Notes: generated by a model from the letters alone, not told the origin. A stretch of DNA of 64,000 bases from Petrimonas sulfuriphila (GCF_051201015.1 NZ_JBPEHI010000015.1); one strand, 5' to 3'; positions 1-10,561 are shown, counted from the first letter of the stretch. Program-made: numbers and translations.

Positions 1-374
1 ATTATCTGCTTAATGAAAAGTTGATCGATCTGGAAAATGATCTCCGTTTCCAGATAGGATTCCTGAGACATAGTTTCGGGGACGACATAACTTTTCAAAG
101 AAATCAGTGAGGCAGGGTTGTTGTAACCAGGTAGGGTTAAATCGGGAGTAGTTGTCTGTGATTCCCACGAGAAACCACTCATCTCGTTATGAAGCGAACG
201 TGTAATCAGATTGCCGTTGTTCAACTCATAGACACGTCTGATGCAGGTATTACCAACAACCAGTGAATCACCATTCTGCAGTACGTAGCAATCACGATAA
301 TTGAGAGGGGTGGCTGATATAAGATGAACTGCTGACCAGATTATGAGAGACAAGAGGTGTTTTCTGCTATTCAT
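1..374 (-). CDS. Secreted glycosidase-like protein, N-terminal part, cut by the window edge
   Basis: An open frame starts with ATG at 374 and stays open to base 1, giving about 124 residues. It begins with a basic, hydrophobic signal peptide (MNSRKHLLSLIIW, then a small-residue region near SATP). The mature start has the pattern VVGNTCIRRVYELNNGNLIT, which resembles the N-terminal beta-sandwich of Bacteroidota alpha-galactosidase-like (melibiase) enzymes. That resemblance is from memory of the family and the catalytic domain is outside the window. It lies 11 bp after the stop of the DUF4091 lipoprotein, so it is probably the next gene of the SusC/SusD operon. The coding frame is well supported; the enzyme class is a guess. 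Confidence 0.6.
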   Translation of the reverse strand, partial: MNSRKHLLSLIIWSAVHLISATPLNYRDCYVLQNGDSLVVGNTCIRRVYELNNGNLITRSLHNEMSGFSWESQTTTPDLTLPGYNNPASLISLKSYVVPETMSQESYLETEIIFQIDQLFIKQI

Positions 375-385
375 AGGGAAAAATA

Positions 386-2116
386 TTATTTTGACAGAAA
401 TTCAAGTATCTGCTTTCTGATCTTTCTGAAATGGGTTACGCTGTTGTCGTATTGATCAAAATCAATAACAAGGTTATTGGCAAATTCTCTTGCCTTTGTT
501 GAATCTTTCTCTTCCACCATCTTCAATAATTGGTAATCATCAATGCCATCTCTCATCGCTTCAAATCGTATCGAAGTATAGAGCTTCCTGTAACCTGGAT
601 AGATGATGCAGTTGTCTCCAGCGGGTAATCTTCCCCTATCTCGTGAAGCATCTATGTTAAGCTGATCTTTCTCCCAGTAATTCAAGCCCCAGTGAAGGTA
701 TCCGATTACATTGTATTTGAAGTTAATCCAGTGAAGCAGTCTTGTCTGAATCAGGGGGAGTTCAATAAAACGATTGGCATAATTGCCGCGAGGCATTACA
801 CAGGTATAGTACCACAACTCTTTGCCTTCTTTTTGCAGATCCAGATAGAATTGATGATCTCTGTGCAGCACATCCAATACAGGCACCCATACATCGATAG
901 TTCCAGCCAATTCTTTGGATGTTAGCACCGCATCTAATATTTTTACATCGGGTAGATGTTTTTTCACATAATCACTGATCTTACGGTAGGATTCCGAATT
1001 CTTCGATGTAGGTTCATCTGCAATATGCTGCATGTAACGATCGAGCCACCCCTTTTCAGAAAGATGTTCTTTCAATGCTGGCAGAAATTGATCCAGAAAG
1101 TTCTGTGTTCGCGGGTCTTCAATGGGCAGCTTCACGAAACGAATACCATTTTCTACCTTGAGAGGATTGATGCCTGCCTGCAAAGTGCGCGACTCCTCAC
1201 TATCAGGTAAAGGCACCTCTACATAAAATGGTGAATCCCAGTTTCCCGATCTCCAGGCAAGATGGCCACCTTCTATTCGCTCAAGAACACCATAGCGGTC
1301 AAACAATTCTGCCTCCTTGTCAAATCTCGAGAAATCGAATGTGTATTTCCCCTCATCCAAACTATACTGGGTATGCCATACAGGAAATATCCGGTGAACA
1401 TTCTGTCTGTGAGAGGCCATCATCCCGGCATGCATCTCAACAAGTTCCCAGTATAAATCGGAATAGAGTTCCAACGGTTCATTGTTATTCAAATAGCTAA
1501 GAGCTGTCGTGTTGAAGTGAGCGGACCAGTTTGTCACCAGCAGAGGTGACTTACCAAGATTGACGGGATAGATACGAATGTAGAAATCCTTCGCCCATTC
1601 TTTTTTGCCGGATCCGGTCTTCCCGGTAATCATGACAGTTCCTTTGTAGAGGCCCGGTTCGGCAGATGGATCAATCGGTATGGATATCCATAATGGCTGA
1701 ACTTCTCCTTTTTCCACAGAAAATACTGAATCAGTAAGAATTGGATCTGGGAAATAGTCGGATGCGGAGCGGATGATATCTCTTGAAGGTGGATTGTAAG
1801 AACGTCCCACCCTTACATAGCCCACCCAGCCTACTTCAGCCACTGCGTGAAGTGTAGTTCCTTCCCCTGTTTTGATCTCTTTCACAACGGCATTTATCTC
1901 AATTATCTCTTCATTCGCTTTAACAACGATCTGTAACGACGCAACCTCGCCTCTTGCGGCAAGGATGGTATCCAATTCATCTACAAAATACGTACGTTCT
2001 TTCAGCACCTTGTAGAGTGGATCAATCTGATACATTGAGATACTCTGATTTCTCTGACAACTGAAGTTGTGCAAAAGCAATGCGATAATCGTTAGAAACT
2101 TAAATAATCTGTTCAT
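386..2116 (-). CDS. DUF4091 / GH123-like glycoside hydrolase lipoprotein
   Basis: The 576-residue product starts MNRLFKFL and has a lipobox (HNFSC) near residue 20, so it is an outer-membrane or periplasmic lipoprotein. An in-frame ATG exists at 2197, but it overlaps the upstream gene and precedes the lipoprotein signal, so 2116 was chosen. The middle has a beta-sandwich followed by a barrel with HIADEP, the Asp-Glu motif found in GH123 and DUF4091 proteins. The C-terminal RFEAMRDGIDDYQLL matches the DUF4091 signature. GH123 enzymes release N-acetylgalactosamine, but DUF4091 proteins have varied or unknown substrates. It follows the DUF5107 gene by 40 bp in the SusC/SusD operon, so a role in processing the imported glycan is inferred. 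Confidence 0.8.
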   Translation of the reverse strand: MNRLFKFLTIIALLLHNFSCQRNQSISMYQIDPLYKVLKERTYFVDELDTILAARGEVASLQIVVKANEEIIEINAVVKEIKTGEGTTLHAVAEVGWVGYVRVGRSYNPPSRDIIRSASDYFPDPILTDSVFSVEKGEVQPLWISIPIDPSAEPGLYKGTVMITGKTGSGKKEWAKDFYIRIYPVNLGKSPLLVTNWSAHFNTTALSYLNNNEPLELYSDLYWELVEMHAGMMASHRQNVHRIFPVWHTQYSLDEGKYTFDFSRFDKEAELFDRYGVLERIEGGHLAWRSGNWDSPFYVEVPLPDSEESRTLQAGINPLKVENGIRFVKLPIEDPRTQNFLDQFLPALKEHLSEKGWLDRYMQHIADEPTSKNSESYRKISDYVKKHLPDVKILDAVLTSKELAGTIDVWVPVLDVLHRDHQFYLDLQKEGKELWYYTCVMPRGNYANRFIELPLIQTRLLHWINFKYNVIGYLHWGLNYWEKDQLNIDASRDRGRLPAGDNCIIYPGYRKLYTSIRFEAMRDGIDDYQLLKMVEEKDSTKAREFANNLVIDFDQYDNSVTHFRKIRKQILEFLSK

Positions 2117-2156
2117 AATTGTGTCTATATTGTGATAATCATTCTGGTTGTCTACA

Positions 2157-5100
2157 TTAAAAAAGCCTTGCATCTTCAACACCGGCAATAAGGCCAATAA
2201 TTCTCTTCATATTTTCATAGTCGAAGAGATTATCATTCAACTTATTGGTATTATAAAAAGAAATGCCCCAGTTCTTTATATTTTCTGTTTTCTGGTTTGA
2301 AAGCCATTCCTCAAACTGAAGGTCGGCATTGTTCGTTTCCCCAATCTGATAGAGCGCTAAGATCCCAAGAAGTGCATTGATCGAGGTTTTTTCCCTATTA
2401 TTATCGATTGTTTTCTGCAGGTGTTTCCTTCTGCTCTCTCCATCATTTTCCAGATGAGCTATTACAGCCTCGAGCAAGTGTTCTATCCTGTAATCGATAT
2501 TCTCTTCGAATGGTTTCCCAACACCCAAATTTCTCGGCCACAACCTTGCTTCGGAGATTTTTCTTTTCGCTGTTCTGAACTTCTTTGACGATATAGCATC
2601 TGCCGCGAGCCTGAGTTTTGTTTGGCGATAGAGGAGTTGACCGTCTTTTGCACCTTCAAAGGGGAGAATATTAATCTTATCCAGTACCTTTTCGGCTGTA
2701 CGGTAATCGTTATTTCCCAGCAGTGTCCGCACGTAAAGCAATCCGGTGGGAAAATGGGTACTCTCTTTTTTGTAGAACGGAGCAATCACATCGAGTGCTT
2801 TGTCATATTCTTTTCTGATCAGGTAGTAGCGGGTCAGCTCATGCAGGTATCTCCATTGACCTGGCGCCTGTGAGACACTGCTAAGAAGGGCTTTTTCCTT
2901 ATCCTCAGAATCTTTTGAAAGCTGGGAAAGGAAAACATAAAACGGGGCAAACGGCACATCCTCGTTAACAGAATTAAGTAGTTCGTATGCTTTTTCACTG
3001 TTGTTACGTGAACTATGGAGAAGAGCCAGGAAATATTTTGTTTTCCATGTGGGATCTTTATCCACCGCCCACTCAAACATGATCTTACTCTCCTCCCTGA
3101 AGGGAAATACCAAAGTAGGATTGAGTGAATATGCCCGTTGAAGACTCTCCACATAACTTTTTTCAGTACCATTGCCAGCCTGGTATTGTAGAAAAGCAAT
3201 CCAATAGGCAACTTCCGGGTTAATAGGTGAAAGATTCAACACTTGAATAGCTCTGTCGGTTAAATTCAACTGGTAGTACCATAATGCCAATTCCAAATAA
3301 ACCTGTTCCGGCATCTCACCGCGAATATAATCCGTGAAATGGGTCAACTGTATTGTGTCTGGCTCTTCAAAATATTTTTCAAACCTTACAAAATGGTTAA
3401 GCGGATCAATTTCTCTGATATTGTTCAATGTCTTTGCAGCTTTTTTTTCATCCTGAAGATGTTTGCTGGAAAGATACAAAAGTTGTAAACCATCTATATT
3501 GAATTGGTTATTGATTAGGCTTTTCTTAGCATAGCTTAGAGCTGATGCAAAATCTTCTTGTTTAAAGTATAGCTTACTTAATTCTGTAAAGGCTGCACTT
3601 CTATAGTCGTTGGTTAATGTTGCAACCTCAAAGCCATCGAAAGCGTCATAAATCCTGTCTAACATCACTGCACTAATAGCGTACATATAATTTGCAGCAC
3701 CGTCATAGGTGTCAATCGACAATGCTTTTTTTGCTGTGGCAAATGCGGAGTCGTACTCCATTCGGTAATAATGGAGTTTCGACATCTCCACCAGTGACGG
3801 AAGATAATTTTCGTCCAGTTCCAATGACTTCCTGATAAACTGCTCAGCCATGACATTTTGGCGAAGTCCGTAAAGATCCCTTCCTCTCAGGTAGTTGCCA
3901 TACACGCTGTTCCAGTTGAAATCCTCAACTGTGGATGCCGGACGGGAGAGAGTACGGTCACGGTTACTCCATAACTCAATATCATCGAGCATAATTTTGG
4001 ATGCCTTGTTCTCTTCGGTATCGGCAGGAAGAAGTAGACTGACTGTTTCACCTACCCTGAAATTTCTTTTTTCGTTGTACAACAGATCCTCATTACTGTT
4101 GAAAACAGATAATGATTCATGCACATTCTGCAATGGTGAGAATTGAATTGAGGTACCCTGATGTTGCTCGGTTACATTAACTACTCCTTTCAGGGTAACG
4201 TTGCTCACGCCGTTAGTATCTCTGTATGGGAACCAGTATTCTGTCCAAATGTCGGTCACGTAAGGAGCAAAACCTGTTTGTTTGAAAGGTGTTAGGCTGC
4301 TGGTAGCCATGTTCTGGTTGAAAAGTCGCCCACTCTGCAATTCCACATATTGGCCATCATTGTCAGTAAGCAACTCTTCCCATATTTTCCCCTGATCTGA
4401 GAGTGCCCAGCTGAATATCTTTCTTCCAAGTTTATTGTCTCTCTCGGCATATTGCATGATACCCCATTTTTCATCTTCCCAATAGGCCCCAAAATAGGGT
4501 GCATGCTGGCCCGTGATGTGAAATGATTTGGAACTGCCGAAATTCAAATCACGCCATTGCGACAGGTTCTTAGTATTGACGGTCTCCATAGGCCAGGGGA
4601 AACTTTCCCCGTTGTGTTGTATGACATCTGTACCGGGGTAGATGAACCTGAGATCGTTCTTAGCTTTTACACCCGTGTTCACCCAGTTGTAGTAGGGCTG
4701 AAAAAGTCCTGTTTTGTTATGCCAGAATGAACGGGTTGTAAACCACCCCTTGTCTGCCGGCAGATTGATCTCAACAGTCCAGTAGGTTCTTGTCAAGAGA
4801 TCCAGTGTGTTGATGTAACAGCTCACACTACCATCACTCTTCTTCTCCAGAAGGTAGTCAACAGGAAAAGAGCAGCTGGGAGAGTGACCCACAACTCCGT
4901 AATTGAACTCAATACCACCACTGGTCCAAGGTCCTCTCAGTGAAATGTCCCGGAATTTCACCACGTTATTGCCATAAAACATCTCTTTGTCTGAGAGTTT
5001 ATCGACGACCGACCAAATTTTTCCTCCAATTTCTGGAAATACCTGAATCCTTAACCACTCATTCTCTATTTCAACAATTTTCCATAATCTTTTTTCTGAA

Positions 5101-5300
5101 CTGGAAGTAAATCCATCGTACCTGTAATAGGGGTAGGTTTTACCGAACGAAGGTATAGGGTTCGCATCAGAATAGGGATAGGTGATAAACTCCTTGCTAT
5201 ACTCCCGGATCGAGACGTTATCCTGACCGGAGATAGAGAAGCTGAAAAAAGAGCTTATACAGATGAAAAAAAGAAGAAAGAATCGCAATGCCATGAACAT
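2157..5300 (-). CDS. DUF5107 domain protein with C-terminal TPR repeats
   Basis: This 1047-residue protein has a signal peptide (hydrophobic FFLLFFICISSFF core) and so acts outside the cytoplasm. The N-terminal half contains the DUF5107 pattern (FPEIGGKIWSVVDK, then GGIEFNYG and HSPSC), a beta-sandwich often found with glycosidases in Bacteroidota polysaccharide loci. From about residue 480 to the end it is rich in paired helices with tetratricopeptide spacing, including SLELDENYLPSLVEMSKLHY. DUF5107/TPR proteins are common in these loci but no catalytic activity is established that I know of. It sits 86 bp after susD and 40 bp before the DUF4091 gene. A second Met two codons in is an equally possible start. 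Confidence 0.8.
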   Translation of the reverse strand: MFMALRFFLLFFICISSFFSFSISGQDNVSIREYSKEFITYPYSDANPIPSFGKTYPYYRYDGFTSSSEKRLWKIVEIENEWLRIQVFPEIGGKIWSVVDKLSDKEMFYGNNVVKFRDISLRGPWTSGGIEFNYGVVGHSPSCSFPVDYLLEKKSDGSVSCYINTLDLLTRTYWTVEINLPADKGWFTTRSFWHNKTGLFQPYYNWVNTGVKAKNDLRFIYPGTDVIQHNGESFPWPMETVNTKNLSQWRDLNFGSSKSFHITGQHAPYFGAYWEDEKWGIMQYAERDNKLGRKIFSWALSDQGKIWEELLTDNDGQYVELQSGRLFNQNMATSSLTPFKQTGFAPYVTDIWTEYWFPYRDTNGVSNVTLKGVVNVTEQHQGTSIQFSPLQNVHESLSVFNSNEDLLYNEKRNFRVGETVSLLLPADTEENKASKIMLDDIELWSNRDRTLSRPASTVEDFNWNSVYGNYLRGRDLYGLRQNVMAEQFIRKSLELDENYLPSLVEMSKLHYYRMEYDSAFATAKKALSIDTYDGAANYMYAISAVMLDRIYDAFDGFEVATLTNDYRSAAFTELSKLYFKQEDFASALSYAKKSLINNQFNIDGLQLLYLSSKHLQDEKKAAKTLNNIREIDPLNHFVRFEKYFEEPDTIQLTHFTDYIRGEMPEQVYLELALWYYQLNLTDRAIQVLNLSPINPEVAYWIAFLQYQAGNGTEKSYVESLQRAYSLNPTLVFPFREESKIMFEWAVDKDPTWKTKYFLALLHSSRNNSEKAYELLNSVNEDVPFAPFYVFLSQLSKDSEDKEKALLSSVSQAPGQWRYLHELTRYYLIRKEYDKALDVIAPFYKKESTHFPTGLLYVRTLLGNNDYRTAEKVLDKINILPFEGAKDGQLLYRQTKLRLAADAISSKKFRTAKRKISEARLWPRNLGVGKPFEENIDYRIEHLLEAVIAHLENDGESRRKHLQKTIDNNREKTSINALLGILALYQIGETNNADLQFEEWLSNQKTENIKNWGISFYNTNKLNDNLFDYENMKRIIGLIAGVEDARLF

Positions 5301-5386
5301 CGAAGAAAAGTATTAAACCTTTCAGACTCTCCGGATAACAGGTATCCGGACAAGTCTGAAAGGGAATGTGAAAAAAATGCAAGTAA

Positions 5387-7138
5387 TTACTGCCAGCCGG
5401 GATTTTGTTCCAGAGCAGGATTGTTATCGATCTCTGCTGCAGGTATCGGCCAGAGATAATCCTTGTCTTCAAATTTGGTGGTATACTTTACTCCACCCAT
5501 GATATCCATGATATCCCTGTTGTTCATCACCTCTTTGGCCAGATTCCAGCGTTTGAGATCGTAATAACGGTGACCTTCGGCCGGAAACTCAACCGCTCGT
5601 TCCTGGTAAATCCTTTCGAAAACTGCCTGTTTTGTGCGTGCCTCAAGCCATGCGGGACCACTGTTTATAGCTGGCAAACTAGTTGAAGGACGACTCCTTA
5701 CCATGTTGATATAATTCACAGCATCGTTAATCCGACCTTCTTCATTGTAGCATTCAGCAAGCATCAGAAGTACATCGGCATAGCGAATAATCGGAAAATC
5801 GATGGGAATGTAAGCTCGGTAATTGTTTGGTATAGTGCCACCTTCGTTACCCCTGGGTACGAACTTACGGAAAAGATACATGTAATGTGTACCGTTGTTG
5901 TAGCGGTTCACTACCACAAAGCCATTGACAATTGCAACACCTGTGGCGTAAACAAATTCGGTCATTCTTTCCTGACCACCTACAAGTCCCATATAATGGG
6001 TATAGGGTAATATTATGGTTTGCTGCATACGGGGGTCTCGTTGTTCGTACATCTCTAGTAACTCCTCATGATACTCCGGGTACGACTCTACTGATTTGCG
6101 GTCACTTGTGAGCGTTGCACGCAGTGTTTTTAACCTAATCTCTTCACTTTCGGTAAACCCAGGAATGAAATCATCCCAATTAAAAGGTCTGCCATCTTTC
6201 CATTCATACATATTCACCAGGTCATTGGAAGGCATTACATTGTTCCAGCTTGTACCTAACGTTGCGTTGCTTCCGAGATAGTGTGCGTAGGGTAATCCGA
6301 GGGCATTTCCAATTTCAGAGAATGTCTGAATCGAGAAAATCATCTCACTGCTCCTATGTCCTACTTGGGTGAAAAGATCTGCATACTCCGAATACAATTC
6401 ATATCCGTAACCCCTGTTGGCCGGATCGAGTACGATTTCTTCAAAATCGACAATTGCCTTAGCATACTCCTTGTTATAGAGGTAAACTTTACCCCTCAAT
6501 GCATGAGCAGCACCTCTTGTTGCTCTCCCATACTCAGCCTGAGGCCATTTGGCGGGCAATATGTTAATTGCGTCATTGAGGTCCTCAAGAATGAATTCCC
6601 TGGTCTGCTCGAGGGTGCTTCTCGGATTCAACAGATTCATATATTCGGCATTGTAATCTACCGATTCATCATAAATGGGAACACCTCCGAAGTGATTCAT
6701 CAGAAAGAAATAGAAGAGTGCACGCAGAAACTTGGCTTCACCGATTACCTCATTTTTTACCTCTACATCAATATCCATAGCAGATACGTTCCTGATCACA
6801 TCATTAGTCCTTCTCACGCCATCGTAAGTATCTTTCCAGCGGTTAAGCACGATGGATGTCCTGGAAGTCCAGGTTCCTCTGCTGATATCCCAATAACCCT
6901 TAGCATCATATCCAAAACCGATATCCGATAAACAATCCATTCCGAAAAAGGTGTTATAGAGTTCATTGTTCCTTAGAGCAGTATAACATGCATTTATCGC
7001 CTGCTTAGCATGTGTTTCCGTTTTCCAGAAAGTGCTGGGGCTCAATTGTTGCTGCGGAAATCTGTCAAGATCGTAACATCCCGTATAAGTTAGAGATACA
7101 AATAAAATTACAATATATAAAAGATATTTCATTTTCAT
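5387..7138 (-). CDS. SusD/RagB-type outer-membrane glycan-binding lipoprotein
   Basis: The 583-residue protein has a lipoprotein signal ending in LTYTGC, followed by YDLDRFPQQQLSPSTFW, a typical SusD start. The N-terminal TPR-like part (AINACYTALRNNELY, GEAKFLRALFYFFL) and the C-terminal RYADVLLMLAECYNEEGR and RYYDLKRWN match the SusD_RagB family. SusD proteins cap the SusC channel at the cell surface and bind the substrate. The gene starts 11 bp after the SusC stop, so the two are co-transcribed. The substrate cannot be read from this sequence. Confidence 0.95.
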   Translation of the reverse strand: MKMKYLLYIVILFVSLTYTGCYDLDRFPQQQLSPSTFWKTETHAKQAINACYTALRNNELYNTFFGMDCLSDIGFGYDAKGYWDISRGTWTSRTSIVLNRWKDTYDGVRRTNDVIRNVSAMDIDVEVKNEVIGEAKFLRALFYFFLMNHFGGVPIYDESVDYNAEYMNLLNPRSTLEQTREFILEDLNDAINILPAKWPQAEYGRATRGAAHALRGKVYLYNKEYAKAIVDFEEIVLDPANRGYGYELYSEYADLFTQVGHRSSEMIFSIQTFSEIGNALGLPYAHYLGSNATLGTSWNNVMPSNDLVNMYEWKDGRPFNWDDFIPGFTESEEIRLKTLRATLTSDRKSVESYPEYHEELLEMYEQRDPRMQQTIILPYTHYMGLVGGQERMTEFVYATGVAIVNGFVVVNRYNNGTHYMYLFRKFVPRGNEGGTIPNNYRAYIPIDFPIIRYADVLLMLAECYNEEGRINDAVNYINMVRSRPSTSLPAINSGPAWLEARTKQAVFERIYQERAVEFPAEGHRYYDLKRWNLAKEVMNNRDIMDIMGGVKYTTKFEDKDYLWPIPAAEIDNNPALEQNPGWQ

Positions 7139-7149
7139 AATCGTTCGGT

Positions 7150-10100
7150 TTAAAATGTTAAATTAACGCCAAATACAGCCTGTTTCATAGAGGGGTAATC
7201 CATACCGGAAACTTCAGGATCAAGCCCTTTCCATTGAGTAAAGGTGAAATAGTTTTCCAATCCTATATAAAATCTCAGTCGCGATATGTCTGCCTTTGAA
7301 ACAATACTTTTAGGCAAGGTATAACCAAGCTGGATATTCCTGATCTTAAAGAAGGACATATTATAATACCAGAAATCACTTGACCGGGTATTTCTTGTAT
7401 TTCCGTCATAAAGGAATCTGGGATATCTCGCCGGATCTTTACGCCCTTCATACCATCGGCCATCAGCCACTTCACTGTTGATAATGCGAGTCCATCGCAG
7501 AATAGGACTGTAATAATCATTCTGAAAATATCCTTTAATACCTCCCACGCCGTCCATGAATACAGATGCATCGATCCCTTTGTAACTGGCACCCAATGAG
7601 AAACTGTAGAAAAACTTCGGATTGGAACCGGATCCGACATTGACCCGGTCGTTGTCATTTATCAGTCCGTCATTGTTGGTGTCCTGATAGAGAAAATCAC
7701 CAAGCTCAGGTTTGCCATAAGGGAATGGATTAATCGGGGTTCCTTGTTCATCCTTGGCATTGTTAACCATCGTCTGAATCAGATCAAGATCCTCCTGAGA
7801 TTCAACAATGCGATCTACCAAAAGCATAAACCCGGTGTTGATCGGTAATCCTTCTTTGATCATATTGATGCCGGATAGGGAATACTCTTCACCCTTGAAT
7901 TTAACCACCTTATTCTTGTTGTAGGTTAGGTTGAGATCAGCAAAATAACTGAACTCTTCAATTTTATCTCTCCAACCCAAATTCAACTCAACACCCCGGT
8001 TCAGTACTTCAGCACTATTCTGGTCGGGCACACCTGCATTTCCTAATACTGCAGGTGCTGGCAGATTAATCAAGATATTATGAGTAAACTTATTGTAGAA
8101 ATCCAAACTGCCGGAAAGACGGTTGTTCAGAAATCCGAAATCCAACCCGATGTTGCTCACAGTGGTAGTTTCCCAGGTGAGGTTGGCATTCTTAATTGCT
8201 GCTTGATAGTAGGCAAGTGTAGGAACATTATTGAAAACGTATTTTGTAGCACCCATCACAGGAATGGCTGCATAGTTATCAGTTGCATTGTTTCCCAGGG
8301 AACCATAGGAGACCCTAAGTTTCAGGTTATCCAACCAATTATCACGAAGATTACTCATAAAAGGTTCTTCCGAAATTCTCCATGCGGCTGAAGCAGAAGG
8401 GAAGCTACCCCATCTGTTATCTCCGACGAAGCGTGATGATCCGTCTCTTCTGACATTGAATTCTGCAAGATACCTGTCGGCCCAGCTCAGGTTTACTCTG
8501 GCAAAGAGAGAGCGCATAGCCCAGTCGGTCATCGATCCACTTGCAGACATATCCCCTGAAGCCGCATTAATCTGGGTTAGGGAGGGATCAATCAGATCCT
8601 GTTTCTGTGCAAGGAAAACCTCTGAAATATATTGTTCCTGGCTTGCACCGGCCAATACTTTGAAATAGAAATTCTCCAAGATTCTTTTTTCAAACGAGGT
8701 GGTCAGATCCATAAAGTTGCGAAAACTACGATCTTCTCTGTTCTGGACATATAATTGTGTTCCTGCTCCAGGAGATAAAATTGAATTGGTCTGGAAGTTC
8801 CAGGTATCGATCTGCACCGGTATGGTGATTTGTTTTTTTGTAAAGAAGTTGTAATTATAAGAACCATCTACGTTTAGTCCTTCGATCGGATGAAAGTTGA
8901 AATAGAAACGTCCGTTAAAAGTTTGTGCCTTATCTCCCCCTTTGAGTGCTTTCATGTAGACAAGCGGAGATCTTGCTACAGTATTGTCTTCCGCATTATT
9001 GGTTCCGCCATATCTTCCGTCCGGACTTCGTACTACGACCGTAGGAACACTCAGAATTGAGTTGGTGAACATGCCGGAGAGATTATCGCTTCCCCGCTCT
9101 TTTTCAGTCAATGTGCCTGAAAGATTCATTCCCACATTCAACCAGGAGGTTACGGACAGCTGATTATTGGAACGGATGCCATATCTTTTATAGCCTGTAT
9201 TCTCAATAATTCCCGGTGTACCTGCATAGTTAAAGGAGATGAATGAATTTAACCTGTCAGAGCCTCCTGATGCAGAAACACTGTGGTTCATAACACCGGT
9301 AGTTCTGAAGAGTGCTTTACCCCAATCCGTATTAGGCCAAAGCAACGGATCTCCACCCTCATTATCCCTCCAGAGCTGGATATTCTCTTCGGTATAGACT
9401 GGAGCCAGTTTGGAGTTGGCGGCAGCCTCGTTGATCAGCTCCATATATCTGACACTATTGGAAACCAGTGGTATTAGCTTACCAACAGACTGTGAGGCAT
9501 AATATCCATCATAATTAACCGAAATCTTCCCCTTTTGGCCCTGTTTAGTAGTGATCAGAATCACCCCATTTGCAGCCCGTGAACCGTAAATTGCAGAAGA
9601 GGCTGCATCCTTCAATACCGATATATTAGCTACATCCTGCGGTGCTATTCTTGAAATATCTCCTTCAACACCGTCAATTATCACCAGTGGTGACGAGTTA
9701 TTTAATGTCCCCTGCCCTCTGATCATAAGTGTGGCATTACTACCCGGGTCATTGTTCTGAGATCGTACGTACAACCCAGGTGCAAGTCCTGCCAGTCCAG
9801 CGGAGAGGTTAGAAATCGGCCTTGTCTCTGCAAGTTTCCCTATTTCAATAGAGGATACAGCACCGGTAAGATTCACCTTTTTCTGTACTCCATATCCAAC
9901 AACCACTACTTCATCAAGAGTTTCCGATTCCTCATCAAGAACAATCTCAAGAAATCTATTGTCTACTACTGTTATCTGACGGGTAAGATAACCGATGTAA
10001 GATACAGTTAAAGTTGCATTTGATGGAACATTTTCTAGCGCAAAGTTTCCATCCACATCAGTAGCTGTACCCCGTGACGTGTTATTAACGATCACAGTAG

Positions 10101-10272
10101 CCCCGATAACCGGCTCATTCGTCGCAGTAACGACCCTACCCCTGATATTCAGATTTTGTGCAAACAAACTAAAAGTAACTGCATTTACCAAAAGTAATAA
10201 AAATAGGATCCTTTTAGATAAGCGCATCACCCATAACTTGCTTTTTTTTAAAATTTTGTTTTTCGTTGTCAT
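7150..10272 (-). CDS. SusC/RagA-type TonB-dependent outer-membrane transporter
   Basis: The 1040-residue protein has a signal peptide ending near SLFAQ, then a carboxypeptidase-D-like regulatory domain (GRVVTATNEPVIGATV, GTATDVDGNF) at about residues 45-125. The plug follows with the family motif VVVGYGVQKKVNLTGAVSS and ISVLKDAASSAIYGSRAANG. The rest is a beta-barrel ending in a terminal Phe (GVNLTF). It imports the oligosaccharide bound by the neighbouring SusD. No STN domain is visible at the N-terminus, so a direct anti-sigma link is unlikely. An internal ATG at 10227 also precedes a good signal peptide and could be the true start. Its own promoter lies about 150 nt upstream. Confidence 0.95.
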   Translation of the reverse strand: MTTKNKILKKSKLWVMRLSKRILFLLLLVNAVTFSLFAQNLNIRGRVVTATNEPVIGATVIVNNTSRGTATDVDGNFALENVPSNATLTVSYIGYLTRQITVVDNRFLEIVLDEESETLDEVVVVGYGVQKKVNLTGAVSSIEIGKLAETRPISNLSAGLAGLAPGLYVRSQNNDPGSNATLMIRGQGTLNNSSPLVIIDGVEGDISRIAPQDVANISVLKDAASSAIYGSRAANGVILITTKQGQKGKISVNYDGYYASQSVGKLIPLVSNSVRYMELINEAAANSKLAPVYTEENIQLWRDNEGGDPLLWPNTDWGKALFRTTGVMNHSVSASGGSDRLNSFISFNYAGTPGIIENTGYKRYGIRSNNQLSVTSWLNVGMNLSGTLTEKERGSDNLSGMFTNSILSVPTVVVRSPDGRYGGTNNAEDNTVARSPLVYMKALKGGDKAQTFNGRFYFNFHPIEGLNVDGSYNYNFFTKKQITIPVQIDTWNFQTNSILSPGAGTQLYVQNREDRSFRNFMDLTTSFEKRILENFYFKVLAGASQEQYISEVFLAQKQDLIDPSLTQINAASGDMSASGSMTDWAMRSLFARVNLSWADRYLAEFNVRRDGSSRFVGDNRWGSFPSASAAWRISEEPFMSNLRDNWLDNLKLRVSYGSLGNNATDNYAAIPVMGATKYVFNNVPTLAYYQAAIKNANLTWETTTVSNIGLDFGFLNNRLSGSLDFYNKFTHNILINLPAPAVLGNAGVPDQNSAEVLNRGVELNLGWRDKIEEFSYFADLNLTYNKNKVVKFKGEEYSLSGINMIKEGLPINTGFMLLVDRIVESQEDLDLIQTMVNNAKDEQGTPINPFPYGKPELGDFLYQDTNNDGLINDNDRVNVGSGSNPKFFYSFSLGASYKGIDASVFMDGVGGIKGYFQNDYYSPILRWTRIINSEVADGRWYEGRKDPARYPRFLYDGNTRNTRSSDFWYYNMSFFKIRNIQLGYTLPKSIVSKADISRLRFYIGLENYFTFTQWKGLDPEVSGMDYPSMKQAVFGVNLTF

Positions 10273-10425
10273 AAGTTCAAATTTTCTACAATTAATTTTT
10301 CATAACTAATCAGGTAATTTGTAAGAAAAATACTCCATGTATTTACAATACAATTTTAGTACCCCCCCAATTTTTTTTAATTTATATAATACCAGATGCA
10401 AATAAAAGGATTTTTAAGAAAAAGC

Positions 10426-10457
10426 CAAACATAGATTTCCGAAGACCTTCCCTCAAA
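10426..10457 (-). promoter_or_regulatory. susC promoter (Bacteroidota -33/-7 type)
   Basis: On the minus strand, TTTG at 10457-10454 is followed after exactly 20 nt by TATGTTTG at 10433-10426. This fits the Bacteroidota consensus TTTG-N19/20-TAnnTTTG. The start site would fall near 10419, leaving a leader of about 150 nt. The -33 box lies inside a motif shared with 17701-17713. Confidence 0.6.
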
Positions 10458-10561
10458 TACCGCAGAATGGTCAAAATAATCCCAAGAATTTTCATGATGA
10501 ACCAATCCATCTAGCTGACAGCTATGTATTTTCTTCCATTTTTTTGGTAGTAGAGACCATT

